34,251 nucleotides of DNA from a bacterium (GCA_029573715.1 JAKQDR010000076.1:1-34251), one strand, 5' to 3'; positions 14,284 to 24,353 are shown, counted from the stretch's first letter. Translations and numbers: made by a program. Notes: a model not told the origin generated them from the sequence alone.

Positions 14284-14701
14284 TTTTCTCTCCGCGCTCT
14301 AATAGCATTTCTAAAAGCAATTCTTTTTCAAATACGCGCATTCCGACTACCTTAAAGCTATTGTTTAAACCAAGCTTTATCATAGGCGTATTAGTATTTT
14401 CGGTGAGAAAATTGATACGCTTGTAACCTCTACCCCATAGCCATGCGACTATTTCGCTAAAGCATGCAGACCCTTTTCCTTGGCCCTTTATTAGCGGGAA
14501 AAGCCCGCCGTGCTGTATGTAAACTGATTCGCTATCTAACTCTCTTACAGTCACAAAATAGTGGGGTGTTTTTTCTTCGCCTCCAATGAGCGCAAAGGAA
14601 ATTCTGTCCATGTCGCCAGGACGCCTGCACGCAAAAGAAATTACATGCGCATCAGGCGCCATTTCCTTCCACTCCTCAGCCGTGATGAATGAAATCTGCA
14701 T
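14273..14701 (-). CDS. GNAT-family acetyltransferase-like protein 2
   Basis: A 142-aa protein. The ATG at 14701 (beginning MQISFITAEEW) is chosen because a longer frame would overlap the upstream virion gene; it starts two bases after that stop. The acetyl-CoA loop is clear: PLIKGQGKGSACF, which fits Q/R-x-x-G-x-G/A, followed by a helix (FSEIVAWLWGRGYKRI). 'NTPMIKLGLNNSFKVVGMRV' gives the C-terminal GNAT strand and helix. The enzyme motifs are better preserved than in its neighbour. Acetyl-CoA transfer is the family role; substrate unknown. Confidence 0.72.
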   Translation of the reverse strand: MQISFITAEEWKEMAPDAHVISFACRRPGDMDRISFALIGGEEKTPHYFVTVRELDSESVYIQHGGLFPLIKGQGKGSACFSEIVAWLWGRGYKRINFLTENTNTPMIKLGLNNSFKVVGMRVFEKELLLEMLLERGEKSES

Positions 14702-14703
14702 TG

Positions 14704-15435
14704 TTACTTTTTTCCACCAGAGGGTGTTGCTTCCGCAGTCTTCTGCGCGGCCCAAGCTTTCATCTTCTCTGCATAATTTCCTGCGTCGAATCCTCGCTTT
14801 TGAGCCATTTCCTGTAGCGCATTTTGTATGTTGAAACTCTTTTGTTGTGATGCAAAGTTTCCCGCAGCCAAATCACCCTGCATAACTTGCCCGAGTTGAT
14901 TCTGGCGGTTTGCCTCATCTTGAATGTCTAGACCCGTTGACTCTTGTGCGCGCTGGCGAGCCATTCTTTGCTTTTCCAAAAGCGCATTTGTGGCACCCTG
15001 CCCGGCGATACGCTCAGCCGATCCGCCTCTGAGACCGCCCGTCATAGCAAGGCGACCGAGTGCCTGCGATTGTTGGCCCGCTTGCTGTTGAGCAAGTTGG
15101 TCGCCCATCTGTGCATAGCGCTGCCCCATAGCAGTACCCGCCATTCCGCGCCATGCAGAAGGCCCGGTGCGAAGAGCCTCGCCCCGAAGCGCATCAAGTG
15201 CTTGCGTATTGAGCTGAGTAGTATTTTGTAAATCAGAGCCCAGTAGTTTGTTTAAATTAGTTTTAGCCAGCCCCTGCCATTTCGGCGCGAGCGGAGATCC
15301 GGCCATAGGGTCTACTTTAGCGCCCGACGAAAGTCCCGCAGAGTAAACTCCGTTCTTCATATTAGCAGGATTATCCGGATCGCTCGCGTATTTAGCGCCT
15401 GGTTTTTTCATGTATGCATATTCGGCTGGCGTCAT
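14704..15435 (-). CDS. Internal virion protein
   Basis: A 243-aa protein, low in aromatic residues and rich in Gln, Ala and Gly. The first 60 residues look disordered (Gly/Pro/Ser). The rest is long helices with many Gln (residues 110-200). 'RGGSAERIAGQGATNALLEKQRMA' and 'AGNFASQQKSFNIQNALQEMAQKRGFD' have the look of podovirus internal core proteins. It abuts the adaptor-like gene and precedes the two GNATs. Its role is most likely in the capsid core or DNA ejection, by context. Confidence 0.65.
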   Translation of the reverse strand: MTPAEYAYMKKPGAKYASDPDNPANMKNGVYSAGLSSGAKVDPMAGSPLAPKWQGLAKTNLNKLLGSDLQNTTQLNTQALDALRGEALRTGPSAWRGMAGTAMGQRYAQMGDQLAQQQAGQQSQALGRLAMTGGLRGGSAERIAGQGATNALLEKQRMARQRAQESTGLDIQDEANRQNQLGQVMQGDLAAGNFASQQKSFNIQNALQEMAQKRGFDAGNYAEKMKAWAAQKTAEATPSGGKK

Positions 15436-16122
15436 TTAACTCATCTCCTCGTAGCTCGATGTGTCCATTTCTAATTCATTGTTTGCATCCGGAACCATTG
15501 CAGTAAGTGTAGAGGTCATCTGACTTCTTTGCTGCTCTAAATCAGCCATAGCTTTATCTATATTGGGGTGCCCTTCCTTCTCATAGATTCTAACCTTCAT
15601 GTGCTGCAAAATAAAGGATACAAACTCAGGGATGTCACAAATATCATCGTCGTCAACCAAGCGATTGGCATTGCGCAAGTACCAAATATAACCCACTGCA
15701 CCCGACTCTCTAGCTTTAGGTACAAGTAAAATCTGAGGACTACCAGGGGTAGAATTAACTGGGAAATATGCGTAAGTGTCGCCTGCTCCGTAGTTCTTCT
15801 GCACCGAATACTCTTCAAATTTGCGCCAATCTTTTAGGCGCTCAATTTCATAGACCTTCGAGCCATTGTCATAAACAAGCCTTCGAACTTTGTTGGCGTA
15901 AATGTCGGTGGGCATGTCTATTTCATCTTCATTCTGTACAAGTGTAAGCACCCCACGCGCCAGGAAATAGTCTTCATAAATGCTGTGAATTTCTGCTTCT
16001 GCCTCATCGATTGCTTCATTGGCGTAAGCTAGAAGCTCATTTGGGCGTACAAAATCCTCATCCTCTAAATCGAGGTCTTCCTCAATTTTTGTGCGAATCT
16101 CAGCCCATGTCCAATAGCGCAT
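15436..16122 (-). CDS. Head-tail adaptor-like protein
   Basis: A 228-aa protein. The N-terminal helix followed by 'NELLAYANEAIDEAEAEIHS' matches a widespread phage pattern (first helix, acidic loop, then 'ELxxxxNxAxxE') seen in adaptor or connector proteins. Strands follow ('GVLTLVQNEDEIDMP') and an aromatic region (YIWYLRNANRLVDDDD). The C-terminus ends in a helix with Gln and a Ser/Glu tail. It is likely a portal-bound adaptor between head and tail, as in T7 gp11 or DUF6682-type proteins. The family name is from memory. Confidence 0.6.
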   Translation of the reverse strand: MRYWTWAEIRTKIEEDLDLEDEDFVRPNELLAYANEAIDEAEAEIHSIYEDYFLARGVLTLVQNEDEIDMPTDIYANKVRRLVYDNGSKVYEIERLKDWRKFEEYSVQKNYGAGDTYAYFPVNSTPGSPQILLVPKARESGAVGYIWYLRNANRLVDDDDICDIPEFVSFILQHMKVRIYEKEGHPNIDKAMADLEQQRSQMTSTLTAMVPDANNELEMDTSSYEEMS

Positions 16123-16133
16123 AAATTCCCCCT

Positions 16134-16418
16134 TTAAACGTCCGTAGCCCCAGCAAATCTAGGCAATGTTTTTAATTTAGTGTAACCAACTATAATCCCG
16201 CCGCTCGCATTTAAGCTCTCTTGCGGATAGTCCACGTCATCAAATGTGTAATCTTCTGTCACCACGGGAGGCTTCCCGTCTAAGCGGTGTTGCTGAGTTT
16301 TGTAGCCCTCGAGCCTGAGAAAAAGAATTTTATCTTTTCTGGCATCAATAATCTCAGAGAGCCTCCAATAGGCGGCTGTCGAGCCATTTGCTAATTCTAT
16401 TTCTTTTCCCAGTGCCAT
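16134..16418 (-). CDS. Small tail or connector protein
   Basis: A 94-aa protein. It starts with 'MALGKEIELANGSTAAYWRLSEI', a pattern common in small tail proteins of podo- and siphoviruses near connector genes. The rest alternates short strands (ILFLRLEGY) and a Gly-rich loop, with a C-terminal basic segment. It lies between the long tail fibre and the adaptor-like gene. A structural role in the tail is likely; exact function unknown. Confidence 0.6.
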   Translation of the reverse strand: MALGKEIELANGSTAAYWRLSEIIDARKDKILFLRLEGYKTQQHRLDGKPPVVTEDYTFDDVDYPQESLNASGGIIVGYTKLKTLPRFAGATDV

Positions 16419-16425
16419 ATTACTC

Positions 16426-19400
16426 CTAAGCGTTCGGATGCCACATTACGACATGCGACTCCTCGGTTATGTCATTGTTTGAAGTTGCCTCCCCAGTACA
16501 CTTTAATACTACAGTGCCAGAGAGTGTTTCAGCCGGTGCTGTATCATCAGTAAATGAGGTGAGCGTGGCTCCTGCTCTAAACCAACAAGCCGCCTTTTGT
16601 GTTGTGGCACCTGTTCTAATAACATACCCCTCAGCGCTCCAATCCACGTTATTGAATGCCAAAGCGCCAGTAGCTAATAGTGTCGTAGCGCCAAATTTTA
16701 CTTTTACTTGTTTGTTATTGGCGTTAGCTGCAAATTTACCAGACATCTTAAAATCTATTCTATCGCCATTAGTTGAAAGAGTATTTGCGGGCACCGTGTA
16801 GGTTATTAAATCATCCTCACCCGTGCCTACGTTACCTACCGCCGTTGTGTTTACATTTATAGTTCCACCGACTCTTGCGTAGCTTGTTGAGGTGCCTGCA
16901 AGTGTTCTAAGCACTACCTCACTTGTGTTGAGTGTAGCCGTGTGTGATTGGACCTTGGTCCCCCCTGCGAATAGCTCTAAGGCCACATTCGCTGTGCTAT
17001 AGGTGTGATAGTAGTTACCTTTAACAACTTTGACCCATGTGGTGGAATCCGTTTCGCTGTTGTCCCCATAGATAATTTTTGAGCCCGACTCGATACATAG
17101 GTCGTCCCCAAAATAACCGCCCACATAGGTATAAGTGCCGGTGCCAGTAAAGGCCGTCATCTTCTTTTGAAAGAGTCCCGTCGAATAGATATTTAGTGTT
17201 GAAGCACCGTTACTATGAGATCCACCTACACCCTTGCCGTTTGGTGCAAGCTTAAGACATGTGAGCATGTGATTCTCAGCCGTGCCCACGGGCGAGAGCG
17301 TTATTGTAGAGTCAATCCCAGTTGATAGGTTAAGAACACTTGCCTTTGTAGCATCGGTAGTAGTGTGGCTTGTGGACTTAAGCGTGTACTCCATTACGTT
17401 TGCCATAATGAAGTTGTTGCCGCTTGAGGTGTCTATAAGGTTACAAGAGAATGGAGCGCCCACGGTGCCGGAGTTCATTGTAAGCACGAAGTTTAGAGCA
17501 GCTCTGAGTGCCCCCGTTGTAACGCAGTTTACTGCTGCTGTTCCTAAGATATCCGAGCCAAAAAGCGCCATTCTGTACACGCGAAGATTTGAGTCATTTC
17601 CGCCGCTAGCACCTGAACTTCCGACGACAACATCATTGACACCAACGGAGCCAACAAGCCTTGGATTAAGAACTAAACTTGTGCCATCGCGGAATATTAC
17701 GGCGTCGTTTGATGCGCCTAGATAAATACTATTTGCGCCATGAATAGCGCTAGCTCCAAAGTTAAAATCGTTGTTAGCATAGATGCCTCCAACTGCCGTG
17801 AATCCTATGCCAGCTGCAGAGGACAATATATTTACGTTTCCCGTCGTTGCAGTGAGATTTAAATCTACATCGCCTACAACGTCTAAGTTATTTATTGATG
17901 AGAGCAGGTTAGTTGAGAGAGTGGTGTCAGTTATTACAATTGAGTTGAGACCGGTTAAATTACCTGAATCGTCAAGAACACCAAGCGAGCCCTGCGCCGC
18001 TAGAGTTCCGTCATATCTCATTAGTTGGTTATCAACGCCTGCCGTGATTGTCGGAGTAGTTTGCCAACTAAGAGTGCCTGAGCCGTTTGTGAATAGTGCT
18101 TGGTTAGCTGCCCCATCATCTGCGGGAAGTGTAAGCGTGTAGTCTGCGGCAAGCGTTGCCGGAGCGCGTATGGCTGCGTAGTTTGTGCCGCCGCCTGAGC
18201 CCTCTCTAAAGCGTAATTCTTTTTGATTTTCTAAAGTGAAATGATCGGCTGAAAAAATACCAGTAGCAGCCGCTAGGAAAAAAGAACCAGAGGCACTCCC
18301 AAAGGTACAATCACCATCAGCTGCTATGTTGACCTGTCCTGATACAGATAGAAAATTTATGTTTCCACCAATGCCAGAAGTGAAATTTAAGTCAAAGGCA
18401 CCAGTGGTGCTAAAGGACATAGATCCTGTTGCGTTGTTAAAATATTCGCCAGCTGCATTCCATACAATTCCACCCAGCTGAATCTCAGTGAGGCCAGTCA
18501 GTACTCCCGTATCGCTTAGAAGCCCGAGCGAATTTTGCACCAGGCGACCCGAGGTAGTGTCAAATCTTGCGAGGGCATTGTCCGTTACAGCGGACCCAAC
18601 GGCCAGCATGTACTGTGTATGCACGTCCCCAACAGTAAGATTTGCAAGAGAGTTATGGTCAACCCCGCCAGGCAACACAGCGGCTGTAATCGTGTTGGCA
18701 CCGTCATTGTAAGTAAAATCAATGGAAGCTGAATCAGTAAGTATATTGCCAACGGCATCCTGCGCGTCCTCATTTGTGTATTGTGTAATAGTGCTAGCAA
18801 TCGTGACAGTGTCAGTGCCAGCCGTGCCAGTAATGGAAATTCCTGCACCGTTGGCGAATGTAAGCGTGTCAGATGTAGTGTCAGCTACAGGATTTGTGCC
18901 TGCAGGACATGCTATAGTTTGGAAAATTAATTGGTCGCCGGTATTTGTACCCGCAAGGTCCAACATTGTTTTTACTTGCGCTACCGTTAAATCAAGTGGG
19001 TTTGCAGTGCCCCCGGTATTATTTCCTTTAATTGTAAGTGTAGCCATGTCAGCAAGTTTAGCGTTCGTCACAGCGTCGGCTGCTATTGTTGCTGCAAACG
19101 ACCCAGTGCCTGAGCCCGTGACATCACCCGTGAGAGTGATAGTTTGATCGCCAGTATTTGTTCCGCTCAAATTTGAAGCAGAGATTGCGCCCGTGAAGGT
19201 TTTAGCGCCTGCGAAACTTTGAACGCCGGTTGTAACGCCTCCCGGAAAGCTAGCGCTTGCTGGCTGCAGAGTAAGGACCTGTCCAGAAAGAGAAGCGCCA
19301 TTGGCATTTGCAGTGCTACCGAATGCTGCCAGAGTCACATCCCCAGTATTAGTACCAGAGGTGCCGAGCATTGATTGCACTTGGGCAACGCTTAAATCGA

Positions 19401-20664
19401 TAGGATTTGCAGTGCCCCCAGTGTTGTTTCCTTTGATAGTTAAAGTTGCCATGTCCGCTAACTTCGCATTTGTAACTGCATCGGCTGCGATTGTGGCAGC
19501 GAAACTTCCAGTACCAGAGCCAGTCACATCACCTGTAAGCGTAATTGTTTGGTCGCCAGTATTTGTCCCACTAGACGTGCCTGAGTGCGTTCCGGAATAG
19601 TTAGCCGCAGCTATGTTTCCTGTGAATGTGGCAAGTCCTGCTTGGTCAATAGTAAGGCGCAAAACTTGGGTGAGCGTTAAATCTGAAGTTGTATAAAACT
19701 CAATTTTACCTGGGGCAGAAGTGTCGCTAATTGTCCCAGCCCCAGACTTTAGGAAAATTGAAGCAAATATTTTGTAGTTAGATCCGGCCCATCCGCAGCC
19801 AGAAATTCCCATCAGCTGCATATCTGCAGCAACATCAGCATGCGCACTCGTATCTGAATTAGAGCGCGAGCCAAACATAATGGAGCCAAAGCTTGTAGAA
19901 TGCCTATGCATCATAAGCTGGCCCTGGCGGCCTCCGCCTATATCGTTAACTCTTAGCCCTAGAGCATACGTCGCCCCACCTATATTTACACCGGCTGATT
20001 CAGAGCCAAAGTCACCAACTTCTATTTTTGTTGTAACGTCTACTTCTGTAAGACCAGTTAAAAAACCCGCATCGGAAAGAACTCCAACGCTGCCCTGTAC
20101 GGCTCTACCCGAGACTGAATCCCATCTTACTAATTGGTTATCGACAGAGCTTGGCTCAGCCAAAATGTACTGCGTATGCACATCTCCGACTGTTAAATTT
20201 CCCAGTAAGTTATGATCTACGCCAGCCGGTAGCACAGCCGCAGTAATAGAAGGTGTGCCATCTGAATAAGTAAAATCAATAGAGCTAGAATCTACAAGTA
20301 TTGTACCGACTGCGTCCTGGGCATCTTCAGTAGTAAAGCCGCCCGTTGAAATTATTGTAAGCGTATTTGCTACGTCATTGTAGGTGAGAGTAATACCTGC
20401 ACCTGCGACTAAAAGAGCTGCGACTCTGTCGTCCACTCTTTCGTCAGTGTAGTAAAGATTCGAGCCCTCAGCCAAATCGCCAGTGTCAAAGAGAGACAAG
20501 TCCACAACCCCTGGCGGGCCGGGAGGTCCTTGCGGTCCTGTGGCTCCCGTATCAATGATTAATTCCAGTTGATCTAAGTACGCCTTTAACTTGTAAAAGT
20601 TTTCTTGCGTGTACTTGTCCAGAATCTCATTGAAGAGAAGCCTGAGAGGTTTAATGTTTGCCAT
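16426..20664 (-). CDS. Long repeat-rich tail fibre with collagen-like segment
   Basis: A 1412-aa protein. An N-terminal helical region (1-35) is followed by a collagen-like Gly-x-y stretch (39-52, [14 protein letters not shown]). Then comes [20 protein letters not shown] (64-83), a motif common in phage tail proteins. The middle is built of repeats. A block at about 113-208 is echoed at about 632-730. A second block (367-441, including [13 protein letters not shown] and NTGGTANP) recurs at 502-577. The C-terminus (about 1230-1412) is a beta-rich domain with [19 protein letters not shown], similar to trimeric receptor-binding heads. It is probably a trimeric receptor-binding fibre. No enzymatic motif is visible. 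The start overlaps the nozzle-gene stop by one base. Confidence 0.85.
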   Translation of the reverse strand: MANIKPLRLLFNEILDKYTQENFYKLKAYLDQLELIIDTGATGPQGPPGPPGVVDLSLFDTGDLAEGSNLYYTDERVDDRVAALLVAGAGITLTYNDVANTLTIISTGGFTTEDAQDAVGTILVDSSSIDFTYSDGTPSITAAVLPAGVDHNLLGNLTVGDVHTQYILAEPSSVDNQLVRWDSVSGRAVQGSVGVLSDAGFLTGLTEVDVTTKIEVGDFGSESAGVNIGGATYALGLRVNDIGGGRQGQLMMHRHSTSFGSIMFGSRSNSDTSAHADVAADMQLMGISGCGWAGSNYKIFASIFLKSGAGTISDTSAPGKIEFYTTSDLTLTQVLRLTIDQAGLATFTGNIAAANYSGTHSGTSSGTNTGDQTITLTGDVTGSGTGSFAATIAADAVTNAKLADMATLTIKGNNTGGTANPIDLSVAQVQSMLGTSGTNTGDVTLAAFGSTANANGASLSGQVLTLQPASASFPGGVTTGVQSFAGAKTFTGAISASNLSGTNTGDQTITLTGDVTGSGTGSFAATIAADAVTNAKLADMATLTIKGNNTGGTANPLDLTVAQVKTMLDLAGTNTGDQLIFQTIACPAGTNPVADTTSDTLTFANGAGISITGTAGTDTVTIASTITQYTNEDAQDAVGNILTDSASIDFTYNDGANTITAAVLPGGVDHNSLANLTVGDVHTQYMLAVGSAVTDNALARFDTTSGRLVQNSLGLLSDTGVLTGLTEIQLGGIVWNAAGEYFNNATGSMSFSTTGAFDLNFTSGIGGNINFLSVSGQVNIAADGDCTFGSASGSFFLAAATGIFSADHFTLENQKELRFREGSGGGTNYAAIRAPATLAADYTLTLPADDGAANQALFTNGSGTLSWQTTPTITAGVDNQLMRYDGTLAAQGSLGVLDDSGNLTGLNSIVITDTTLSTNLLSSINNLDVVGDVDLNLTATTGNVNILSSAAGIGFTAVGGIYANNDFNFGASAIHGANSIYLGASNDAVIFRDGTSLVLNPRLVGSVGVNDVVVGSSGASGGNDSNLRVYRMALFGSDILGTAAVNCVTTGALRAALNFVLTMNSGTVGAPFSCNLIDTSSGNNFIMANVMEYTLKSTSHTTTDATKASVLNLSTGIDSTITLSPVGTAENHMLTCLKLAPNGKGVGGSHSNGASTLNIYSTGLFQKKMTAFTGTGTYTYVGGYFGDDLCIESGSKIIYGDNSETDSTTWVKVVKGNYYHTYSTANVALELFAGGTKVQSHTATLNTSEVVLRTLAGTSTSYARVGGTINVNTTAVGNVGTGEDDLITYTVPANTLSTNGDRIDFKMSGKFAANANNKQVKVKFGATTLLATGALAFNNVDWSAEGYVIRTGATTQKAACWFRAGATLTSFTDDTAPAETLSGTVVLKCTGEATSNNDITEESHVVMWHPNA
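18937..19161 (-). repeat. Copy 2 of a 225-bp imperfect repeat in the tail fibre
   Basis: This block and 19342-19566 align at an offset of 405 bp (135 residues). They encode the same [13 protein letters not shown]...NTGGTANP module (residues 502-577 here). Amino acids are nearly identical while many third positions differ, which points to an old duplication under selection rather than a recent copy. Confidence 0.8.
19342..19566 (-). repeat. Copy 1 of a 225-bp imperfect repeat in the tail fibre
   Basis: This is the partner of the block at 18937-19161. It encodes residues 367-441 of the fibre and ends with the linker SGTNTGD, which also follows the second copy. The short SGTNTGDQ motif recurs elsewhere in the protein, suggesting modular growth of the fibre shaft. 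Confidence 0.8.
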
Positions 20665-22919
20665 TATGTAGGATTACTCCCGAGGCTACTCGCCGTGAAA
20701 GGTGTATGAGTCTTCGACAGGTACGACCAATGAATAATGTAACCATTTAATTCTAAGACTTCGCCTTTTGGCATTCCCCTAACTACAAAATTCTGTGCGC
20801 CATTAGGCGCTAAGTTATTTGGGTCGTCAAAAGTAATAACTGTGGCACTTGTGCGCTCTGTTATTAAATACTGAATAGTGTAATTATCGTTTTCAAAAGA
20901 AATGTAATAACTGAAAATGTCCGTGGTCCACTGCGAGCTACCAGAAAGCGTTGCCGTTTTTAGCGCTGGGTCCACTACAGCTGTACCTAAAAGTGTAGAT
21001 GTGAAAATCTGCACCTCAGCATTTGTGAGCTGCACCTGCTTGTAGTTACATCTCAGGCCTCGGGCCGGAAACCTTCGCCATTCCTCAATAATACCCTGAG
21101 CATCCCAGATTGCTTCTGCGTCTCCCCAGAGAGGAAGACTGTCGCCCCACGTGATGTTTGATCTATACCGTATAGGTTTAAGATCACCTGTGACTCTGTT
21201 ATTGTCGTTGGAGCTTCTGATGGCAAGTGAGAGATTTGTCGTATTTGCAGCTGAAATAAGTATCCGAGGCACAAATTTTCGCACGAATTTAGAACCGAAA
21301 TCAAGAAAGCAAGACTTGTAGTCATGCACGATAGTGATGTCCTGCCAATCAAACGGGTCAATTGTTGTATCAATTTCTTTATCTGTGAAAAAGCTTGCAT
21401 TATGTTTTAACACGTACCCGCGCGTGTCCCCCCGATAAATTGTTTTATCTTTAAAGGCCATAGCGGTGGGCATGAAAGAGGCTCCACCAGAGCAAGTTTG
21501 AAAAGAGCAAGCTTCTGAAATTCCCCACTTCAAATCTAGAACTATCCACATGTCAGGCTCACCGCCGCCGTCTTCTTTAGAAACGGCCCAGTAAATTCTA
21601 TCCTCACTTGGGTCATAGGTCCCAGTGATATGCTCTTGTCTGGTAGTAGTAGTGACAAAAGCTTTGTAGGTAGTTTTATTTAGATTGGTGGAAATCATTT
21701 GAACTTTAAAACCATCCGACCAATAAAATCCGTTGATCCCAGCCCAGAAAATTCCCTTGTGCGTTCTTACAATTGAATTCTGCCCCATACAGCCTGCATG
21801 GTCATCAATTCTAGTTGTAATAATATCCCCAGTGGAATCGTTAGCCCTGGCACCGTCTACACGGTACACATACTCTTCACAAAAAATGATGGGCCTATCG
21901 AAAATTGAAGAGAAACCTTTTATCTTTTGCTCAGTCTCACCAAAAAACTCTGGCGGTACTGCGTCGGGATCGCCAGGCACTGACTGCCTAAATTCATATT
22001 CCTTCAGCTCTGTGCCATCTTTTAAAGATGCATAGTAGCCAATGTCGTTTACAACGTGTAGGAATTTGCATTTAGGAGGTGTGCCATTACTAACAATGTC
22101 ACCTGTAGTGTAAAGCGTCTCGTTATTTTCAAGAGTAGCATCAGGCACGTTATCAACAAATGGGGTTGTGCCAAGAGTCGTTTGACCTACTTTGTAAAAT
22201 ACATCACCGCCCGTTACCGTGCGATAAATTTCTATTTTGATATTAGCAGCGTCCCAGTTCTCAACTGTCGTGAGAGCGGTGGGGAGCGTAATCGAGACGG
22301 TATTACCGCCGCTGATAATTCCGCCAGTCACCGCCGTCGGATACAAATATACTGGCCCTCGGTCTAAAAATGAAACTGTCGCTACAGAATAATCATAGCG
22401 AAGAACAAAAGCGTAAAGGTATGTCTCGCCAGCCCCTGTAGGAGATGGCACCGTAATCCCAGAGGGTACGGCGGGGAGTCCTGCGTTTCTAACTTGGTAA
22501 ACGCTCGAGCCATCCTTATAAAGTTTTTGCGGGCTCGCATACTCATCGTTTGAAGCGTAAATGTGGCCCTGCCACTCGGATGTGGAAATGACCATGTCAT
22601 TTGCGCCGTTAGGAAAAAATCCGTCCGACGTTGGTCCTTCAACCTCAAGCCAAGCACCAGCACTCACATAATAAGAGCGTCTATTCTGAAAAGTAAATAA
22701 ATCAGAGGCGTAAAAAACTAGGTGATTTACTCTGAATGCTCCTAGCGGAAGCTGCGCATCGACAATGGACTCGCACCCAGGACGTGTGACGGGCTTTTTA
22801 TTTGCATTGATAAGTAAATTGTCACAAACCTGCGCCTGCTCTGGCCGCCCATCAATATAATAGTCAGTGATGCCGCCGCTAAAATCTATGACTTCAAGTG
22901 GCTGCGTGTCTATGCTCAT
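20664..22919 (-). CDS. Tail nozzle/tubular protein B-like
   Basis: A 751-aa beta-rich protein. The N-terminus has [12 protein letters not shown] followed by a charged stretch, '[19 protein letters not shown]' (residues 13-50). The pattern F-x-G-G-x-x-x-D ... D-N ... R-P-G is one I recognise from podovirus tail tubular protein B or stabilisation proteins (T7 gp12 type, P22 gp10 type). The rest is repeated strand-rich blocks with a C-terminal half that includes [17 protein letters not shown]. The length matches that family (about 700-800). It likely forms the tail nozzle below the adaptor. The ATG overlaps the upstream stop (ATGA). Confidence 0.8.
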   Translation of the reverse strand: MSIDTQPLEVIDFSGGITDYYIDGRPEQAQVCDNLLINANKKPVTRPGCESIVDAQLPLGAFRVNHLVFYASDLFTFQNRRSYYVSAGAWLEVEGPTSDGFFPNGANDMVISTSEWQGHIYASNDEYASPQKLYKDGSSVYQVRNAGLPAVPSGITVPSPTGAGETYLYAFVLRYDYSVATVSFLDRGPVYLYPTAVTGGIISGGNTVSITLPTALTTVENWDAANIKIEIYRTVTGGDVFYKVGQTTLGTTPFVDNVPDATLENNETLYTTGDIVSNGTPPKCKFLHVVNDIGYYASLKDGTELKEYEFRQSVPGDPDAVPPEFFGETEQKIKGFSSIFDRPIIFCEEYVYRVDGARANDSTGDIITTRIDDHAGCMGQNSIVRTHKGIFWAGINGFYWSDGFKVQMISTNLNKTTYKAFVTTTTRQEHITGTYDPSEDRIYWAVSKEDGGGEPDMWIVLDLKWGISEACSFQTCSGGASFMPTAMAFKDKTIYRGDTRGYVLKHNASFFTDKEIDTTIDPFDWQDITIVHDYKSCFLDFGSKFVRKFVPRILISAANTTNLSLAIRSSNDNNRVTGDLKPIRYRSNITWGDSLPLWGDAEAIWDAQGIIEEWRRFPARGLRCNYKQVQLTNAEVQIFTSTLLGTAVVDPALKTATLSGSSQWTTDIFSYYISFENDNYTIQYLITERTSATVITFDDPNNLAPNGAQNFVVRGMPKGEVLELNGYIIHWSYLSKTHTPFTASSLGSNPT

Positions 22920-23293
22920 GACAAAAAGTAAACCTCAAAGTTTTGTACGAAATTTGTATAAATATAAGCTTGCGTATCAGAGAGCTTTGCCGTGCGAAGA
23001 TATATTGTGTCACCAGTAGATGGGTCCCTGCAAACAATTTGCAAAGTATCATAGTCTGTACCTGCAGGTAGAGAAACCGTCGCCCTATAATAGCCATCCC
23101 CTTGCGATGCAAAGGAGCCGCTTGTAACAGTTTGGTGCGTTGTTTCTACAGCGGTTGATGCAAGTTTGGCTGAGTTTGAGCCATCATGCGTGTGGTCGTT
23201 TAATTGCTGAATGTCATCTTCTAGAGCATCAAACCATACGTCGCCGAAATCCCCGTCCTCTGGAAGTTTAAACCCTTTTGAAAGTGTTAACAT
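22916..23293 (-). CDS. Small tail-associated protein
   Basis: A 125-aa protein. The N-terminus has 'GDVWFDALEDDIQQLNDHTHDGSNSAKL', where the DHTHDG-x-N/S motif is common in phage tail proteins near fibres. The rest is beta-rich (including YYRATVSLPAGTDYDTLQIV and TIYLRTAKL). It lies between the endolysin and the nozzle protein and is coupled to the latter by ATGA. Likely a small tail fibre or tail-associated component; the exact role is not clear. Confidence 0.65.
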   Translation of the reverse strand: MLTLSKGFKLPEDGDFGDVWFDALEDDIQQLNDHTHDGSNSAKLASTAVETTHQTVTSGSFASQGDGYYRATVSLPAGTDYDTLQIVCRDPSTGDTIYLRTAKLSDTQAYIYTNFVQNFEVYFLS

Positions 23294-23298
23294 AATTT

Positions 23299-23691
23299 TT
23301 ACTCCATTAACTCAAAGTGTGGAAGGTCAAATAAACTTTGGTCTTTGAGGTTGTGATTCATATTCCAATCCCCACCCCATTTGATTTTTATTCCCTTTGC
23401 GCGCGCAATCCCAAGGACGACGCCTGCAAAATAAACAAAACTGTCTTTATCACCCCAATTTAGCGGGTACGGAACAGCATCGACCGCCATTGAAGGTACT
23501 AGGTTGTGCTTTGATTCACCAAACTGCGCACGTGATGTGCCCATTTCAAAGGCTGCTTGCTGCTCTGCCTCGCCCCTATGCCCACATATAATTGAGCAAT
23601 CAATATATTGAATCACGTCGTGGAAAAGCTCTTGGAGCTTTGGATGACATGTCTGAAGTTTTATCATGGAGGATTTTCCGAATTTTGCCAT
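23299..23691 (-). CDS. Endolysin, M15-type peptidase
   Basis: A 130-aa protein. The ATG at 23691 is chosen because GGAG lies six bases upstream and it forms a TGATG overlap with the lipoprotein stop; an ATG 12 bases earlier has no good site. Residues S60-K-H62, A69-V-D71 and D122-L-P-H125 match the zinc ligands and catalytic aspartate region of the M15/VanY L-alanyl-D-glutamate peptidases (SxH..AxD..DxPHFE). WGGDW (105-109) is also typical. It should cut peptide crosslinks in peptidoglycan at lysis. It has no signal peptide, so it would need the holin for release. It is part of the lysis cassette. Confidence 0.85.
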   Translation of the reverse strand: MAKFGKSSMIKLQTCHPKLQELFHDVIQYIDCSIICGHRGEAEQQAAFEMGTSRAQFGESKHNLVPSMAVDAVPYPLNWGDKDSFVYFAGVVLGIARAKGIKIKWGGDWNMNHNLKDQSLFDLPHFELME

Positions 23692-23975
23692 CAAAAACTC
23701 CATTTCACGATGCAGGACTCTAAAAGCTCCGCATACTCTCGCTTATCTATACAAAGAAATTTAAACATTTCCTCATTGGTATGAATTGGAAGAACCTGCT
23801 CTCTTACAGCATCCTGATCAATAATCCTAAAAAGCTCCAATTCATAGGGATCAACCTGCCAAAGCTCAACGTCTGCTTTTCCTATCTTGGATGCGCATCC
23901 CAGAATATTCATGGTCGCTAGGCTTACCACTATCGCCAGTGAGAGCCTCAATAGACCTTTGGTCTTTTTTGTCAT
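23691..23975 (-). CDS. Lipoprotein, spanin outer-membrane subunit candidate
   Basis: A 94-aa protein. The N-terminus is basic (MTKKTKGLLR), then hydrophobic, ending in the lipobox I-L-G-C with predicted lipidated Cys27. The mature part is about 68 residues with an acidic central region and one more Cys. Its 5' 110 bases overlap the 71-aa gene upstream in another frame, and its stop is shared with the endolysin start (TGATG). Overlapping small genes with a lipoprotein partner, directly before the endolysin, is the typical spanin arrangement (Rz/Rz1), so an o-spanin is the best guess. There is no Pro-rich segment, which argues for caution. Confidence 0.6.
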   Translation of the reverse strand: MTKKTKGLLRLSLAIVVSLATMNILGCASKIGKADVELWQVDPYELELFRIIDQDAVREQVLPIHTNEEMFKFLCIDKREYAELLESCIVKWSF

Positions 23976-24081
23976 CCGATTCTTTTACCGCCCCCTCTAT
24001 TTTTTTCTTTGTCAATTTTACTTGTAAATCCTCAAACAATTTTAAGAGTAAACCTAAAACCTTTATGATTGTTCCAATCAT
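23866..24081 (-). CDS. Small N-terminally hydrophobic protein, spanin-like candidate
   Basis: A 71-aa protein with its ATG overlapping the holin-like stop (ATGA). The N-terminus (residues 1-18) is hydrophobic but carries Lys residues at 7 and 14, so it may be an amphipathic or weak membrane segment. A Lys/Glu/Asp-rich region follows (residues 19-45) and then a hydrophilic tail. The 3' part overlaps the lipoprotein gene by 110 bp. The arrangement fits an inner-membrane spanin (Rz) whose gene overlaps Rz1, but the protein is short and lacks a clear coiled coil, so this is tentative. Confidence 0.5.
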   Translation of the reverse strand: MIGTIIKVLGLLLKLFEDLQVKLTKKKIEGAVKESDDKKDQRSIEALTGDSGKPSDHEYSGMRIQDRKSRR

Positions 24082-24353
24082 GCGGGCTTTGCTGCTTCCT
24101 TGGTCTTCACTGCTTCAAGCTCAGCTTTAACAGCATGGTATGAATCAATAAGCGCTTTAGTCTGTGGGTTAATTCCCATAGTGGGAAGCCATTGAATCAC
24201 TTTCCAAATCTTTCCACCCAGAGCAAGCACTGCCTCATCATCTTTTTTACTAGGTGTGAGACGAACTACTACCGTCGCAAGAATTGAAAGAATCCCTATA
24301 ATGCTAGCTACCGCGTGAATGATGTCCTTACCTTGAATCAAAATGTTTTCCAT
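24078..24353 (-). CDS. Holin-like membrane protein
   Basis: A 91-aa protein. A hydrophobic segment at about residues 12-31 (IHAVASIIGILSILATVVV) is followed by 'RLTPSKKDDEAVLALGGKIWKVIQWLPTMGINPQTKAL'. I know that pattern from phage proteins annotated as holins or unknown membrane proteins. The C-terminus is helical and Glu/Lys-rich. It is the first gene of the lysis cassette, followed by the two spanin-like genes and the endolysin. A holin role is inferred from that location and the size. It has one clear membrane helix, so it would be a class III-type holin or an accessory protein. Confidence 0.6.
   Translation of the reverse strand: MENILIQGKDIIHAVASIIGILSILATVVVRLTPSKKDDEAVLALGGKIWKVIQWLPTMGINPQTKALIDSYHAVKAELEAVKTKEAAKPA

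Noticed and set aside
17282-19600. Several + strand frames inside the tail-fibre gene
   Set aside because: All are antisense to a 1412-codon gene with clear fibre motifs, and they repeat along with the fibre repeats.
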